The notes beneath the pieces were generated by a model. It did no database searches, had not been told where the DNA came from, and saw only the letters and a list, made by a program, of their open reading frames with translations. Of a DNA stretch of 64,000 nucleotides, positions 1 through 12,987 are shown one piece after another. Source of the DNA: Pleurodeles waltl (Eukaryota; Chordata; Amphibia; Caudata; Salamandridae). The position numbers and the translations under genes were made by a program. Every line of letters begins with the position of its first letter. Positions within the stretch are counted from its first letter, which is position 1. The stretch lies in NCBI RefSeq assembly GCF_031143425.1, contig NC_090446.1, positions 1,025,189,066 to 1,025,253,065 of the forward strand, given 5' to 3'.

Positions 1-1
1 G

Positions 2-2912
2 CCTCAAACAGTTATCACAACTAGCAACACTCCTGCTTCAAGCTCATATTATACTACTTACCCTTCTCCTAAACAAAACAACTCTACCACTAACACAGCT
101 TTTCTAAACTGCCAGCTCAAAAATGCTCAATCACTCTCAAAAAACAAGCACCACATCTACGACCTGCTCACAGACACACAACCTGACTTACTTTTCATAA
201 CTGAATCCTGGTTGGGAGATGACATGGCCCCAGTGTTGCACAAAGCCGTTCCTCCAGGCTATGAAATCATCACACAAAACCATATAGGCAAGAGAGGAGG
301 TGGACTAGCTATTATATTCAAACAGGCATTGAACCTCAGTAAAACAGACAACATCTCCATACAGGGTTGTGACGCCCTCCTTACCAGATGCCACCCTACT
401 CCAACTTCCTCCTGTAACTTTCTCCTCCTTTACAGACCTCCACCTAACAACTCCACATTCCCAGATGCTTTTCTAGACACAGTCTCAAACCTTATTACAC
501 TATACTCCAACCTATGCATTCTTGGGGATCTAAACATTTGGTTTGACAAACCCAATATGCCCCATCCAAAAGCTATCACCAATGGCCTAGTCGCATTGAA
601 CCTACATCAGATTGTACACAATCCCACACACATCGCTGGACACATCCTAGATGTTATTTTTGCCAAGCCTGAACTAGTTGCTATTCATAGCATCACGCCA
701 ATCACTTGGTCAGAACACCATTTGATAACTTTCCGACATACAACTCCACAAATCAACACACCCTACAACTACTTACATACATGCACCTATCGATCTTGGA
801 GCAAACTCAATTTGGATGACTTAGAAACACAACTAACAGCCAACACAGATCTAGATACAATTATTTCTGTGCCAAAACTTTATGAGTGGCTACTGGAAGC
901 TTTTGATATCCTAATACCACTCAGAAAGACTAAACACAACGAAAGAAAGCCAACACCTTGGAGAAACACAGAACTTAAAAAGATAAAGCAACAAATCAGA
1001 AAGTTGCAGCAGACCTGGCTCAAAACAAAAAACAGTCAAGACAAACTGCAGCTACACAAACTTAACAGAATATACAAATCATCAATCAAAAAAGCTAAAA
1101 AAGGTACTACTCAGACAGAATTCAAAATGCTAAATCTACAACCAAGGAATTTTATAAAATTCTCAATTAATTTTGAAAACCTACATGTATGGAAGGAAGT
1201 CATCCCACTACTCAAGATTTCACAAACAAATTGGCAACTCACTACTCAACCAAGCAGACACATTGAACTACTATTTAAAACAGAAGAAAACCATCAGCAC
1301 CAACCCCTTTCCTAAAATACCCTCTAAGAAGAAACCAACCCAACCTCTACAGTCCTTCAAACAAATATCCCAAGGTGAATTTATGGATTTGGTCAAAGCA
1401 AGCAGACCTTCTGGTTGCCCTTCTGACCCTTGCCCACCACAAATCTTCAAGAACATTCTTCTATCTACTTCTGCTGCCACACCTGTAAGAAGAATCATCA
1501 ACAACTCTTTAACCACAAGAACGTTTCCTGTAGACCTGAAAAAGGCATACATACGACTGTTATTAAAGAAAACAAACCTAGACCCGCAAGACCCAAACAA
1601 CTACAGACCAATCACAAATGGACCTTTACTGGGCAAATTGATAGAAAGAGCAGCATTCGCCAAGATATCACAATTCATTGAAGACAATTATATGCTTTCA
1701 GACTTCCAAACTGGATTCCGCCCAGGAAGAAGCACTGAATTAGCACTCATAGCAATCTGGGATGATCTTAAAAACACAGTCGAACGCAATGGAGTTGCTG
1801 CACTACTTCTCTTGGACCTCTCGGCTGCCTTTGATATGGTTGACCATGACACCCTAATTCAAAGACTCCACGAAGCCGACATACAAGGGATTGCTCTCAA
1901 CTGGATTACTTCCTATCTTCAAAAAAGATCTAATGTCATCAACTCCCCCCCCTTCTCATCCGAACCCTCCCTCACAAAAGCAGGGGTCCCCCAAGGATCA
2001 ATCATCTCACCTTTGCTTTTCAACATCTACATGATATCTTTACCAGAACTGATCAATTATTTCCATCTCACATGCTACAACTATGCAGATGACACACAAA
2101 TACTACTTAAATTAGAATGCCCCAAAAACATTGAAAGCTCACAGATCTTCAGTTGCCTCAGAGCCGTTGATCAGTGGATGACCTGGAGCCATCTCAAACT
2201 AAATACCTCCAAAACAGAAATACTCATTTGTGGTGACTGGAAAAGTTATGACCCTCTGTGCGTCTGGCCTGACGAAATCGGACCACCTCCTCAATTATCC
2301 AAGGAAGTTAAAAACCTTGGAATCACCATGAATTCCAAGTTAACTATGAATGCCCAAGTGGACAAATTAGCATGAAAAAGCTTCATCACCTTGAAGACTT
2401 TACAACGCATCTTCCCCCACCTCGGATTTCTACACAAGGTGAAAGCTACTATCTCGCTTGTACTATCCAAACTGGATTATGCCAATGGCCTCTACCATGG
2501 ACCATCTCTATCTATTATGAAAAAACGACAATGTATCCAGAATTCTGTAGCCAGGCTACTATTACATGTGAAGCCACAAGCCCACATCTCCCCTGCCTTG
2601 AGAGCACTACACTGGTTACCCGTTGCCAGAAGATGCACTTTCAAGCTGCTTTGTATCACCCACAAAGCTATACATGGAACAGGACCACTTTTTATCCGAA
2701 ACAAAATAACCAAATACATCGAACAAAGAAACCTCCACTTGAGATTGGCACCCCGCCTTAGAACACCACCATACAAGAAAAAGACTATAGGTGGTACATC
2801 CTTCTCCATTCAAGCAGCCAAACTATGGAATTCATTACCCCCAGCTATAAGAGCCACAGATAACTTTCTTGTCTTCAGAAAACCACTCAAGAGTTGGCTC
2901 TTCCCTTCATAA
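2..2912 (+). pseudogene. L2 ORF2p: APE endonuclease plus reverse transcriptase
   Basis: The frame is open from the left edge. The endonuclease part shows the expected motifs: LNCQLKNAQS near 101-130, TESWL at about 201-215, GDLN near 525-536 (family GDFN) and SEHH near 710-721 (family SDHH). A lysine-rich linker follows, then a frameshift near 1260-1290 moves the reading into the next frame. The RT contains FRPGRST, LSAAFDMVDHD, AGVPQGS and YADD (2082-2093), so the catalytic site is intact. An in-frame TGA at 2373-2375 interrupts the thumb/C-terminal region, which then continues in the same frame to 2912. With only two lesions this is a fairly young copy. It would nick target DNA and reverse-transcribe its own RNA if intact. 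Confidence 0.85.
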
Positions 2913-3104
2913 CCACCATATTCAAACAACTATGGACTGCATATGCCTATGTTTATAAATATTTTTTCTGATTATGTGTATATTTCTAGTTATGTATAGT
3001 TCTTTAGAAAATATGTATCGCTACTATGTCATAACAATAAAATAAACACACACTCTTTAAACCTGTTTGACTAAGTATATTTACCCATGGTTCTAATTAT
3101 GTAT

Positions 3105-3182
3105 TGTATGTGCATATGTGTGTGTATTCATTTGTGTTTGTATGTGTGTGTGTTTATGTGTGTATGTATATATATATATATT

Positions 3183-3217
<35 letters not shown>

Positions 3218-3235
3218 GTGTATATGTTGTTTCTG
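3105..3235. repeat. TG/TA-rich microsatellite
   Basis: Runs of TG, GTAT and a long TA tract lie within the 3' region of the L2 element. Short open frames across it are an artefact of the simple repeat. Confidence 0.9.
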
Positions 3236-3747
3236 TGCTTGGCATGTTCGTGGGCCATTGCATGACTCCTAGGTGGATGGTTATACTAGATATGTATGAA
3301 TTCCTGCTCTCATCTTATCACACGTATCAAACTATCCTCCATTCCCACTCTGACTCATCCCAAATCCTTTCTACTACTTTCATCTACTAAATAACTCTGC
3401 CTAAGCTCTTCCCTCCGCTTCCACATCTAACTCACCAAACCTCACTCTACTACCATGACCTCCCACACAACCCTACTAAATTCTCCCTCATTTATCTCAC
3501 CCTCCTACTATGCTCTCCCTAACCCTTCCACAGACTCTTCCCTCCTCCATCCCCGTTACTCATCCCAAGCCTTTGGGTTGAGTAAATGAAGGATATACTC
3601 CCAATTAACACTTCTGGATTTCTTTCCTCCTCCACCCCTCCATTACTCCAGTCAATCTAACTAACAAACTCTCATATCCGCGGCTCAAAATAACTCATAA
3701 TAATACTAAAACTGTACTCATATTTCCCAATACTAATAAATCACTAA

Positions 3748-3856
3748 TTCTTGTTGGGTTCCAGAGTAGCGTGCTACTCACCGGAAAGCGCTTCAACGCC
3801 TCGTCAGGGGTAGTAAGTGCTATATAAATACTATTACAATACAATACAATACAGCA
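3748..3856 (+). repeat. L2-type 3' tail
   Basis: The segment contains AAGCGCTTCAACGCC and GTGCTATATAAATAC and ends in ATACAATACAATAC. This stem-like motif plus a short-unit tail is the usual 3' end recognised by L2-type reverse transcriptases, and it marks the end of the LINE. Confidence 0.7.
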
Positions 3857-3869
3857 AAGTAACTTGCAT

Positions 3870-4060
3870 TATGATTAACTGGTTTTGTGGTGTTCGGGCA
3901 GGTGTGGCTGTAGAGACACATACTCCTTCCATCTTGTGTTGGGTCCCGATGTGTGCAAGTTGTTTTTCTTCGAAGAAATTCTTTCGAGCCACTAGGAAGA
4001 GTGACTCCTCCTTCTTGGTGATACTGTGCATGGGCATTGACTCCATGGGCATTGACTCTA
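3870..4060 (+). repeat. DIRS left inverted terminal repeat
   Basis: Its reverse complement matches 19925-20112 with moderate divergence. Shared blocks include GATGTGTGCAAGTTGTTTTTC and GTGATACTGTGCATGGGCAT. Non-identical inverted ends are normal for DIRS elements. Confidence 0.8.
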
Positions 4061-4559
4061 TTGTTAAACTGTTTTTTCTCCAATGTCGGGTTCGGATGTG
4101 TGTGCTAACACTCTGAGTCAAGACCGTTGTCGTATTTCTCTTTTGGTTCTATTCTATTAACGTTGGTATTGTTATTGAACAGGTTTTTTTCCCCTGTGCA
4201 TTGAACCACACCCAGCCTTCGAGTCGACAGAGATTTGTTGCAGCCCGTCAAAGACCTCGCCCCTTGGGGCCTTCCCTCTTCATCTCCGGATTCGTAATCC
4301 AAGTGATGCCCTCTCAGTGATGGAATGAACGCCATTTCAATTTTGCCCATGTTGCCACGCAAAATACCCCAGGATCGACTGCCACCAGATCTCTATCCTG
4401 TGCCTCTCCCCAGAACACAGGGAGGCTGACTGTGCCTGTCAAGCTTTTTGCTTGAAAAAAATGCTTCAGGGTCGGCGAGCACACCACCTTGAAATGCAGT
4501 AAAGATCTGCCAGTGACACTCTGGACCTCTTCGAATAGCAGGATGTTTAACAGAAGCAC

Positions 4560-6250
4560 CACCCACAGGCTTCAGTGGCTAAAGAAGAGGCTCTTTCTAT
4601 TGAGACCAGCTTGAAACCAGATCCCAAGTTCGATTTTGCGATCACCAGCGTATCAATAGAAACAGGCGTAGTCAGTATGTTACCGCCTGCCCCTCAGCCT
4701 CGGGTCAAATCCACCAAATGGCTCCACAGCAAGAGGCCCTCAGATCACCACTGCCTGTAGGCCATGGTTGGCACTGAGAATCCAGTTTGGATGCCCCACC
4801 CTCCGGCTCTGTGCCCAAAGACCACTCGAAGCATAAAGCTTTACTGCCAACAACCTCTTTGGCCTCCACTCCCTCAGGGTCGACACATCTGTTGGCACCT
4901 TTGGCGCTGATAGAAAAAATAAGCTCTGAGCTGAAATCATTGAAGTTGGTGCCAAAAAGACAGTTGAAACAACTGTGAAGCCCATTCTCCAAAACTGCGG
5001 GAAAGATTGGACTCTAAACAAAAACAGATCCAGACTCAGCCAAAAACTGAAAGGATATTGGTGAAACCACCACCTTCTCATCCACCAACTCCCAAGAGGA
5101 AACTTTCTTATCAGGAGACCTTGGATGTACCGATCCCATCCAAAAAGTTGGACAAGGACACCAACCCTTTGCTTCTAACACTGCCTTCTCTACCACCATT
5201 AACACAGCTGCCTCCACCACCTACACCACCTATACCAGACATGCCTCATTCACCACACACTGATATAGAGCCATTAGACATTTTCCCTCAGGGCTCTCCT
5301 GCAGATGACACTGATTTACCTGACCCTGCAGATGAATATTTTCATGTGCCCCAAGACACTGCCCCCTACGATTTGTGACGTAAACCCAAACCTGTACCCA
5401 GCACAGTCCTCACCTCCTGATGACTCAACCACATACCAGGAGTTTATAGCAAGTGCAATTACTTTTCATTAGGTACACCTACACAAAGAATCTCTAGAAG
5501 AGGATTTCTTGTTTGAGATGCTCTCTTCAACTTACAGAGGCACACAATATCTGGCCCATGATAAAAGGCATGGTCTGCGACACAGAGGAAATCATTAAGG
5601 ACCCTGTCAGGGCATGTGTTATCACTTCCAGGGTCGATAACAAATACAAGGCCTTACCCTCAGACCCAGTGTACATACGGGGACAAGTACCACCTACTCC
5701 CTAGTGATAACAAGTGCTAGAAAGCAAGCTAATTCCCAAGTGTCAGGCAACATCCCGCCGCCAGATAAAGAAAGCAAGAGAATTGACGCTGTGTGTAAAT
5801 GGGTTGAGGCACAGTCTGCAAACCAGTAGGCATCGCCAATTCCATGGGTTTATGAGCGCTACGACCATGCTCACTCGGATGAGATAGAGGAACTTCTCCA
5901 GCATCTCCCAAATGGGCACAGGAAAAGGGTACAAGAATTAGGTGCTAAAGGGAAACTCATTTCAAACATGTCTATTAGATGTGACCTGGACTCTGTGGAC
6001 ACAGCAGCCAGGAGTATTAATACTTAATAAGTGCACTCCTTCAAAGACAGCATCTAGCTTCAAGCCTGATATCCAGCAGAACATTCTCAATTTCCCTTTT
6101 GACAGAGAACATTTCTTCTGACTACAGGTCGATGAGACAGTAGAAAAAATTTAAAAGGGCATAGATACAGCTAAGTCCATAGAAGCTTTTCAAACCCCTA
6201 CATCTATGGGCTTCTTTAATTGCTTCACCTGCCGCAGTGGCTCAAAGACC
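4560..6250 (+). pseudogene. DIRS ORF1 (gag-like) remnant
   Basis: The region between the left terminal repeat and the RT frame is broken by many stops and frame changes. Proline-rich stretches (5007-5378) and a short acidic segment are visible, which fits the poorly conserved structural protein of DIRS elements. There is no diagnostic domain, so the call rests mainly on position. It would form the RNA-packaging particle if intact. Confidence 0.55.
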
Positions 6251-6429
6251 CAGGAAGCCTCTGCCAGTCCTGTCAGTACTCTCCCAGTAATTACTACTAT
6301 AGGGTCCCCTATAGAGGAACCAGCACCAAGGTTAGACGCAAGAGTACTTCCCCACGTGGTGCCACCATCACTAGCAAGCAGTGACTCACTTCGCTTTCTC
6401 TCAACCAAACTACACCTGTTGGGAGACCC

Positions 6430-8195
6430 ATACATTCCTTTTTACACATCTGGCAACAAATAACAAAAGATCAATGGGTGTTGAATATTATCCATCATGG
6501 CTATTGGCTGGATCTCATTACGACCCCTCCCAACATTCCATCTTGCACTCATCAGCTCTCATTAGAACATCAAACACTACTCAAACAGGAGGTCCAGACT
6601 CTCCTTCTCAAAGGAGCAATAGAACCTGTCTGTCTCGAGCACCAAGGTCAAGAAGTATCCTCTCTATACTTCCTTATACACAAAAATGATGGTTCTCCCA
6701 GGCCAATCCTAGATCTAAGGCCACTGGATGAGTCTATTCTTTCAGAGCACTTTCACATGGTCACTTTGCAACATGTTATTCAGCTACTTCAACAGGGCTA
6801 CTTTATGACTACTTTGGATCTCAAAGACGCATACTTTCACATACCAAACCACCCAGCTCATTGCAAATTTCTCAGGTTTGAGGTGGATGGAAAACACTAC
6901 CAATTCAAAGTCTATCCATTCGGGGTCACAACTGCACCACTAGTTTTCACCAAACGTTTGGCAGTAGTAGCGGACCATCTCCGCAAACAACAAATACACA
7001 TCTTTCTCTAGCTCAACGATTGGCTTATAAAAGCTACAACCCAGGAACAATGTTACCAGCCTACCCAGGTAACAATCGATCAACTTCACAGCCTGGGATT
7101 CACAATCTATCTTCCCAAAGCCCACCTCAACCTCTACAAATACATCCATATCCATGTGTGATTCTGATAACACAAATCAGGCTAGCCTATCCCAATTCCC
7201 CAAGAGTTCAGAATTTTCAGACCCTATTATCTCTCCTTCAGCTAAACCAGCAGATAACAGTGAAGACAGTCATGCATTGTCTAGGGATAGTGGCTTCCTG
7301 TATCGCTATAGTACCCCATGCCCATCTATACATGCATCTGTTGCCTCAAGGTCTAGCTCATCGGTAGTCACATGATCACTTACAGGATCTAGTGTTGGTA
7401 GACCGTCAAACTTATCACTCCCTGCAATGGTGAAATCCCATTAACATGTTGAAGGGGTGGCCTCTTCTGGACACTGTTCTCCACATAACTCTCACAAAGG
7501 ACGTCTCACTCACAAGATGGGGTGCACATCTGAACAGCCTCTCAATACAGGGTATATGGGACACCAACCACCAGGATCACAATATCTACCTCCTCAAGCT
7601 TCAAGTTGTTCACCTAGCCTTGTAAGATTTTGTTCCTCACCTGATTCACAAGGTTGTCCTAGTCCGGACAGACAATATGTCAGCCATTTATTGACTACAA
7701 AAACAGGGGGGGCATAGCCTCTACAACTTTCACAACAATCACAGACCATATGGAAATGGGCTTTGTGTCACAACATTCACCTGATAGCAGAGTATCTCCC
7801 AGGCACAGATAATGACTTTGCAGACCTGCGAAGCAGAATGTAGCAACAAGTCCACGAATGGGAACTCCACCCAAAAGTCCCACTTCTATACTTCCACAGA
7901 TGGCGGTTCCCTCAGATAGACCTTTTCACAAACCTAAAAAAATCAAAATGCCCAAACTTTGCATCCAGGTTCCCACACCCACTATCCAAGACCAATGCAC
8001 TATTGATTTGGTCAGGAATATTTGCCTACACTTTTCCCCCTCTTTCGCTCCTTCAATTTCTGGTTCGGAAGCTCAGGCAAACATCTCTCACAATTATCCC
8101 ACGTAGGCACACCAATGCTGGTTCACAACACTACTAAACCTCTCTGTAGTTCCCCACAAGAAGCTTCCCAACAGGCCAGATGTCTCAATAGCACT
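6430..8195 (+). pseudogene. DIRS ORF2: reverse transcriptase and RNase H remnant
   Basis: The RT core shows PILDLRPLDE, LDLKDAYFHIP near 6811-6850 and a KVYPFGVTTAP block near 6905-6935. At the catalytic box the family motif YLDD reads stop-L-N-D: TAG at 7009-7011 replaces the tyrosine codon and the first aspartate is asparagine. The following DWLIKA block is still recognisable. Downstream are RNase H-like pieces with DNMSAIYY near 7670 and EYLPGTDN near 7795. The similarity ends abruptly at about 8195, where reverse-strand gypsy sequence begins. The copy cannot make active enzyme. Confidence 0.85.
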
Positions 8196-9545
8196 CCACC
8201 TCTGTTCCTGTGGTAATAGTCTTCTGCTAATAAAGACTGCAGGTTGGTCTGAGCTCTCCTCATTTAGCTGTGCTAGAACAGCCCCTATGCTATGCTCTGA
8301 AGCGTCTGTCTGCACAATAAATTCCTGGGAGTAGTCAGGGGCCTTGAGCATGGGGGCCGTGCACATGGCTTCCTTCAGAGAATCAAAGGCTTTCTGACAA
8401 GCTTCTGTCCAATTCACCAACCTAGGTCGCTTTTTGGAAGTAAGTTCTGTCAAGGGTGACACAATGGTACTATAGCCCTTGACAAATCTGCGGTATTATC
8501 CAGTGAGGCCTAAAAAGTCTCTCACTTCAGTCTGTGTTCTAGGTGCTTGCTAGGCCTTGATAGTTTCAATCTTGCCCTGGAGTGGCTGCACCTTGCCACC
8601 ACCTACTAGGCATCCCAAGTACACCACGGAACCCTGCCCAATCTGGCACTTACTAGCCTTGATGGTCAGGCCTGCCTGTTGCAGAGCCTGAAGCACTTCC
8701 GTGAGGTGGAGCAGGTGTTCCTTCCAGTTGGAACTATAGACAGCTATGTCATCTACGTAGGCTGTGCAGTAGGCATCCTAGCCAGCTAGGACCCCGTTAA
8801 TCAACCGTTGGAAGGTAGCGGGCATTTTTCAACCCAAAGGGCATCCCCCAGAACTGGTAATGGCCATCAGGTGTGGAAAATGCAGATCTCTCTTTGGCCT
8901 CCTCAGTCTGGGTGATCTGCCAGTATCCTGATGTAAGATCAAATGTACTCAGGAACTTGGCCAAGCCTCGCCTGTCAACGAGCTCATCAGCTCGGGGGAT
9001 AGGGTGAGCGTCAGTCCGTGTGACTGAGTTGAGACCCCGGTAGTCCACACAGAACCAGAGTTCTGGCTTCGCACCAGGGGCAGCAGCCTTAGGAACCAGC
9101 ATCACAGGGCTGACCCAGGGACTACTGGATTTCTCAATAACCCCTAAGGTCAACATCTTGGAGACCTCCTCCTCGATGCTGGTCTTCACCTTATCCGATA
9201 ACCTGTAAATGTTATTCTTCACAGGGGGACTGTCTCCCGTGTCAATATCATGGACACATAGATGGGTAAGTCCAGGAGTAAGGGAAAACAGGGAAGAGAA
9301 CTGCTCTAACAACTCATAGCAGTCTCCTCTCTGGTCTAGAGTCAGGAAGTCAAAGAGAATGACACCCTCCACTAGCCCATCACCTTCTTTGGCAGAGAGG
9401 AGGTTGGGGAGAGGTTCACTCTCCTTTTCCATGCCCTCATCTGTGACTAGGAGCATACTGTCCTCAGACCTCTCAAAGTGAGGTTTGAGTCTGTTGTGAT
9501 GGAGAACCCATAGGGGGTGCCTAGAGGTCTTGCGGTCCACTAGGG
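8196..9545 (-). pseudogene. Gypsy reverse transcriptase and RNase H (5' part)
   Basis: Starting near 9540, the protein shows RRGDCYELLEQF-type linker, KMLTLGVIEKSSSPW, CVDYRGLNSVT, FDLTSGYWQI and WGMPFGLKNA, then a frameshift near 8815. In the next frame the catalytic YVDD box is intact, followed by KEHLLHLTEVL. The RNase H part contains NWTEACQKAFDSLKEA and FIVQTDASEHSIGAVL and stops at RRLLPQEQRWSAIE (about 8200), where it fuses to unrelated DIRS sequence. At least two frameshifts or stops make it non-functional. Confidence 0.88.
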
Positions 9546-9552
9546 AAGTGCC

Positions 9553-10720
9553 CTATCCCTTATGCTCCTTAATCTCAAATGGGCCAGACCAGCGGTCATG
9601 GAGAGCCCTAGGCTGTACTGGCTCCATCACCCAAACCTTGTCTCCAGGTGAGAACTCAACCAGAGTGGTCTTCCGGTCGTACCACTTCTTCATCACCTCT
9701 TGACTGGCTTCAAGGTTACTTTTGGCCTGCTTCCAGAAGGGTTGGGTTTGGTCGCGGAAGGCCAGCATGTAGCTGACCACATTCTGGGGAGGTGTCTCGG
9801 GAGGTTTCTCCCAGCCCTCTTTAACTATGCTCAGTTGTCCCCTGACCTTGTGACCATAGAGGAGTTCAAAGGGGCTGAACCCCACCCCTTTCTGGGGCAC
9901 CTCCCTGTAAGCAAACAGCAGGCATGGTAAGAGGGCATCCCACTTATGCCTCATGGCTTCAGTCAGGCCATTAATCATGCCTTTAAGGGTCTTGTTGAAT
10001 CTCTCAACAAGCCCATTGGATTGAGGATGATAAGAGGTGGTAAACCGGTAGGTCACCCCACACTCATCCCACATGGACTTCATGTACGTAGACATGAAGT
10101 TTGTGCCCCTGTCAGACACAACTTCCTAAGGGAATCCCACACAGGTAAATATTCCCAGCAGGGGTCTGGTCACTGCCGGTGCAGTCACTGTTCTCAGAGG
10201 GATTGCCACTGGATAGTGGGTGGCATGGTCCACCAAAACCAGGATAAACCTGTTGCCCAAGACAGTTTTGGGGTCCAAGGGACCAACAATGTTGATGCCC
10301 ACTCTTTCAAAGGGGGTGCCAACAACGGGGAGTGGGATCAGGGGAGCTTTAAGCTGTTTCCCTGTCTTCCCACTAGCCTGGCAGGTGGGGCACGCTCTGC
10401 AGAAATTATCTGAGGCTACCCTCATTCTGGGCCAATGGAAGTTGGTGACAAGTCTGTTAAAGGTCTTGTCCTGGCCCAGATGTCCTGCCAAGGTAATGTT
10501 GTGAGCCAGACCCAGTAGGAAGGCCCGGTAACACTGGGGGTCCACCAGCACACGTGCTGCCCCAGGGCCCGGAACCTTAGGCTCACTGCAAAGGAGATCA
10601 TTCTCCCAGTAAATATGGTGAGTGCCAGAGGCGTCACCTGCTGCTTGGGCTGTGGCTGTTGCCTCAGACCCTCAAGGGTTGGGCATTCCTTCTGTGCCTT
10701 GCAGAATTCTGCCCTGGTTA
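9553..10720 (-). pseudogene. Gypsy integrase
   Basis: The H2C2 zinc-binding region (HNITLAGHLG then CRACPTC) leads into the catalytic core. The first catalytic aspartate is replaced: GINIVGPLD where the relative at 61.5 kb has GIDIVGPLD. The second (VVSDRGTNF) and the glutamate (NGLVERFNKTLK) are present. A stop codon lies just before VVSDRG near 10126. The C-terminal region has PGDKVWVMEPVQPRALHDRW, resembling the GPF/Y module, and ends at a stop near 9553 directly upstream of the RT. The substitution and stops indicate a dead enzyme. Confidence 0.87.
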
Positions 10721-10721
10721 G

Positions 10722-11855
10722 CCCACCCTCTACCTGCCAGCCAGCAAGTTCAGGTAGGTTGCCCAGGTCAGCTATGTCCTCCCCAGTTGGCTCAGGGGCC
10801 TCCTCCTCCTCAGGGGCCCTATCCACCAGCGTGGGAACATCTGAGGTGGGTTTCCTGTGCCTCTTGTCCTTCCTCTTTGCAGCTGTCTGGGCCATTGTTC
10901 CAGGCTCCAGACGCCCTTGACTCCCTTCCCGGACCATGTGGTCATGCAGACCCACTCAGGCAAACCTAACATCTCCAGGTGGAATCTGAGCTTTACCTCC
11001 ATCCAGGCAGCATGTTCAAGATCATTGCCTAACAGACAATCTACAGGCATAGCAGGACTCACAGCTACTTTCAGAGTACCCGAGACCCCCCACTCAAAGG
11101 GAACCAGAGCCAACTGTAGGTGTCTCTCACAATTGTCAACGACTATGACCTGGTGGAATGTATTAGGGACTATCTGCTCTGCTGACACTAGCTGTCTCTT
11201 GACAGTAGTCATACTGGCTCCTGTGTCACACAGAGCCTCCATCCTTTGCCCATCAATGGTGACCCACTGCCTATACTTTGAAGTATTTTCTGACATGTGG
11301 GCTTTACGCACCAGCTCTCTTTCTCCCAGGGATACTAGGGAAACCTCTGTCTGCCCCCCAAAGCTAACTGGGACTGTCTCCCCCCGAGCACTACAATAGC
11401 CAACCCAGGTGTCTGTCCAGTGGTGGACTGCGTTCTCTTGGAACACTGGGAGTCACCCTTAGAATGTCCATGCTGGTAGCATTCTAAGCATTTGGGAATG
11501 CACTTCCCTAATGTTTTATCAAAATACCCTGGTTTCTTCCCAAATCTAGAAGAGGAATGGTTACCACCACCAGCCCCCCCCCCCCCAGGAAATTATTTTG
11601 GAGGCCTTTGGAGAACTATATATCTTTAAGTTTTTCTCCCCCTCTTTCTCCTGTTGGGAACTCTGACCACCGTTGTGGGTGTCCCCCCCAGATGCCTTCT
11701 TGGACACTGGTGCTAACTCAGAGGTCCGCCTCCTCAGCAAGCTTCCTGGGATCAGTCAACTTGCTATCTACTAAGTGGTGGCGCAACTCTGTTAGGAAAT
11801 ACTGAGCATATGCTCTCTCAGAATCAAGTCATATAACCCTTTACTTTGCTGCCCC
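10722..11855 (-). pseudogene. Gypsy gag C-terminus (zinc knuckle) and protease
   Basis: The minus strand near 11450-11500 encodes a zinc-knuckle-like CLECYQHGHSKGDSQC. The aspartic protease follows with ALCDTGASMTT near 11227, an intact DTG active site, and CLLGNDLEHA downstream. An acidic linker leads toward integrase. Frame changes break continuity. The 5' part of gag is missing because Harbinger copy 1 starts at about 11856. Confidence 0.8.
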
Positions 11856-11869
11856 CTAGCACAGCACCC

Positions 11870-12487
11870 ACCCAGCGGGCCCATGCCATTGTCCCAGTAC
11901 ACGTCAATTAGCAGTGTGTCCACCACTACAGGGACCCCAGGCAACCCCACAAACCCAGGTCGATCAGGGACCTGGGGTCAGTGGCAGTGGGCACACGGTT
12001 CAGGGGACAGAGGCACAGGACAACAGGGAAACTGGGAGGACTGCTGTGCGACAGGGGGAGGACAGGCCCAGAGAACCCACTCTCCAGGAGGCACTCACCA
12101 ACATCATGGTACATTACCACCATTCCCAGGAGACCATGGGCCAGATACTGGCCAAGTTGCAGGAGACCCAGCGGCTGCAGGAGGGACACTACCTGGGGAT
12201 CAGGGAGGACCTCAAACACATCTACACCATCCTGGTCACCATTGCAGGGGTGCTGGCAGACATGGTGAACACCATGAGGGAGGCAGTGGCACACCAATGG
12301 GCCCCTGACACTAGCCATGCGATGAACAGCCCTCCACCTCCACCAGCGCTAGTGGACAGGAGGCCACGCCACAGGAACAAGAGGCCACCAGCACACCACC
12401 CCCTGCAGAAGGAGAACCACCCCGCAAATGGTCTCTTCGATCCAGGCAGAAGCTAGAGAACATTGCCAAGACTTCCCCCAGGAAATA
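11870..12487 (+). pseudogene. Harbinger gene A (SANT-like protein), exon 2 remnant
   Basis: Contains the Q/P/G-rich segment, then EALTNIMVHYHHSQETMGQI, which resembles the oligomerising or transposase-contacting tail of Harbinger Myb-like proteins. The C-terminus is basic. The DNA-binding exon 1 is absent from this copy. Frame changes near the end break the reading. An AATAAA at about 12693 may be its poly(A) signal. Confidence 0.75.
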
Positions 12488-12987
12488 AGACTCTACTGAA
12501 TGTCACCCTTTTTTCCCACTCAATATCACCCTTGTGTCCCACTCTGTCACCCTGTCAACCTTGAACTGCCATTACTCCCCTTCCTATGCCCCATTGGACA
12601 ATGCACCTGTGATACCAAGAGACTGGACTCTAACTGGACATTCCTCCACCATCACCACAGTCCATTTCACATTCCCCTCTACTTATGAGCACTTAAATAA
12701 ACACCCTTGGAACAAATACAAATCTGGAGTCTGTCAAATTATTCAAATATGTATTAGTACAACATTTTCAAAGCATTGCAAGTCATATGTACAGTTACAT
12801 TTACATTCAAATGCCCTTTAGTGGGCAGCAGTAAACATGCCATGCGCCAGAATGCGCCACAGAGATCTGAAAATAGAGATGCCAAAGGGCACATTAAGTG
12901 GCCATAGACATAGGGAAATCTGGCTACCATTTACAATGTCCAACAGGAAACTGAAATGTAAAGGAATGTTAGTGTCTTACCTGTGTG

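Larger units (their letters stand above)
1..3856 (+). mobile_element. L2-clade LINE, cut by left window edge
   Basis: Non-LTR retrotransposon running from the window edge through a long ORF2 remnant (to 2912), an AT-rich and pyrimidine-rich 3' region with a microsatellite, and a tail at 3748-3856 ending in ACAAT-type repeats. The endonuclease-RT order, the RT motif YADD and the C-terminal block containing LHWLPV are typical of the L2/CR1-like group. The DIRS element starts a few bases after the tail. The L2 assignment rests on remembered protein motifs; a closely related clade such as Rex1 is possible. Confidence 0.8.
8196..11855 (-). mobile_element. Ty3/gypsy element, Gmr1-like (integrase before RT), truncated both ends
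   Basis: Reading the minus strand, the order is gag zinc knuckle, protease, integrase, reverse transcriptase, RNase H. Integrase lying upstream of RT is the Gmr1 arrangement, unlike ordinary gypsy elements. The 3' end is lost inside RNase H at about 8196, where DIRS sequence takes over. The 5' end is lost in gag at about 11855, where Harbinger copy 1 begins. No LTR is present. The second gypsy element in the window (58660-64000) has the same order. Confidence 0.85.

Noticed and set aside
3087..3390. Small cysteine- and tyrosine-rich frames
   Set aside because: Encoded by the TG/TA microsatellite.
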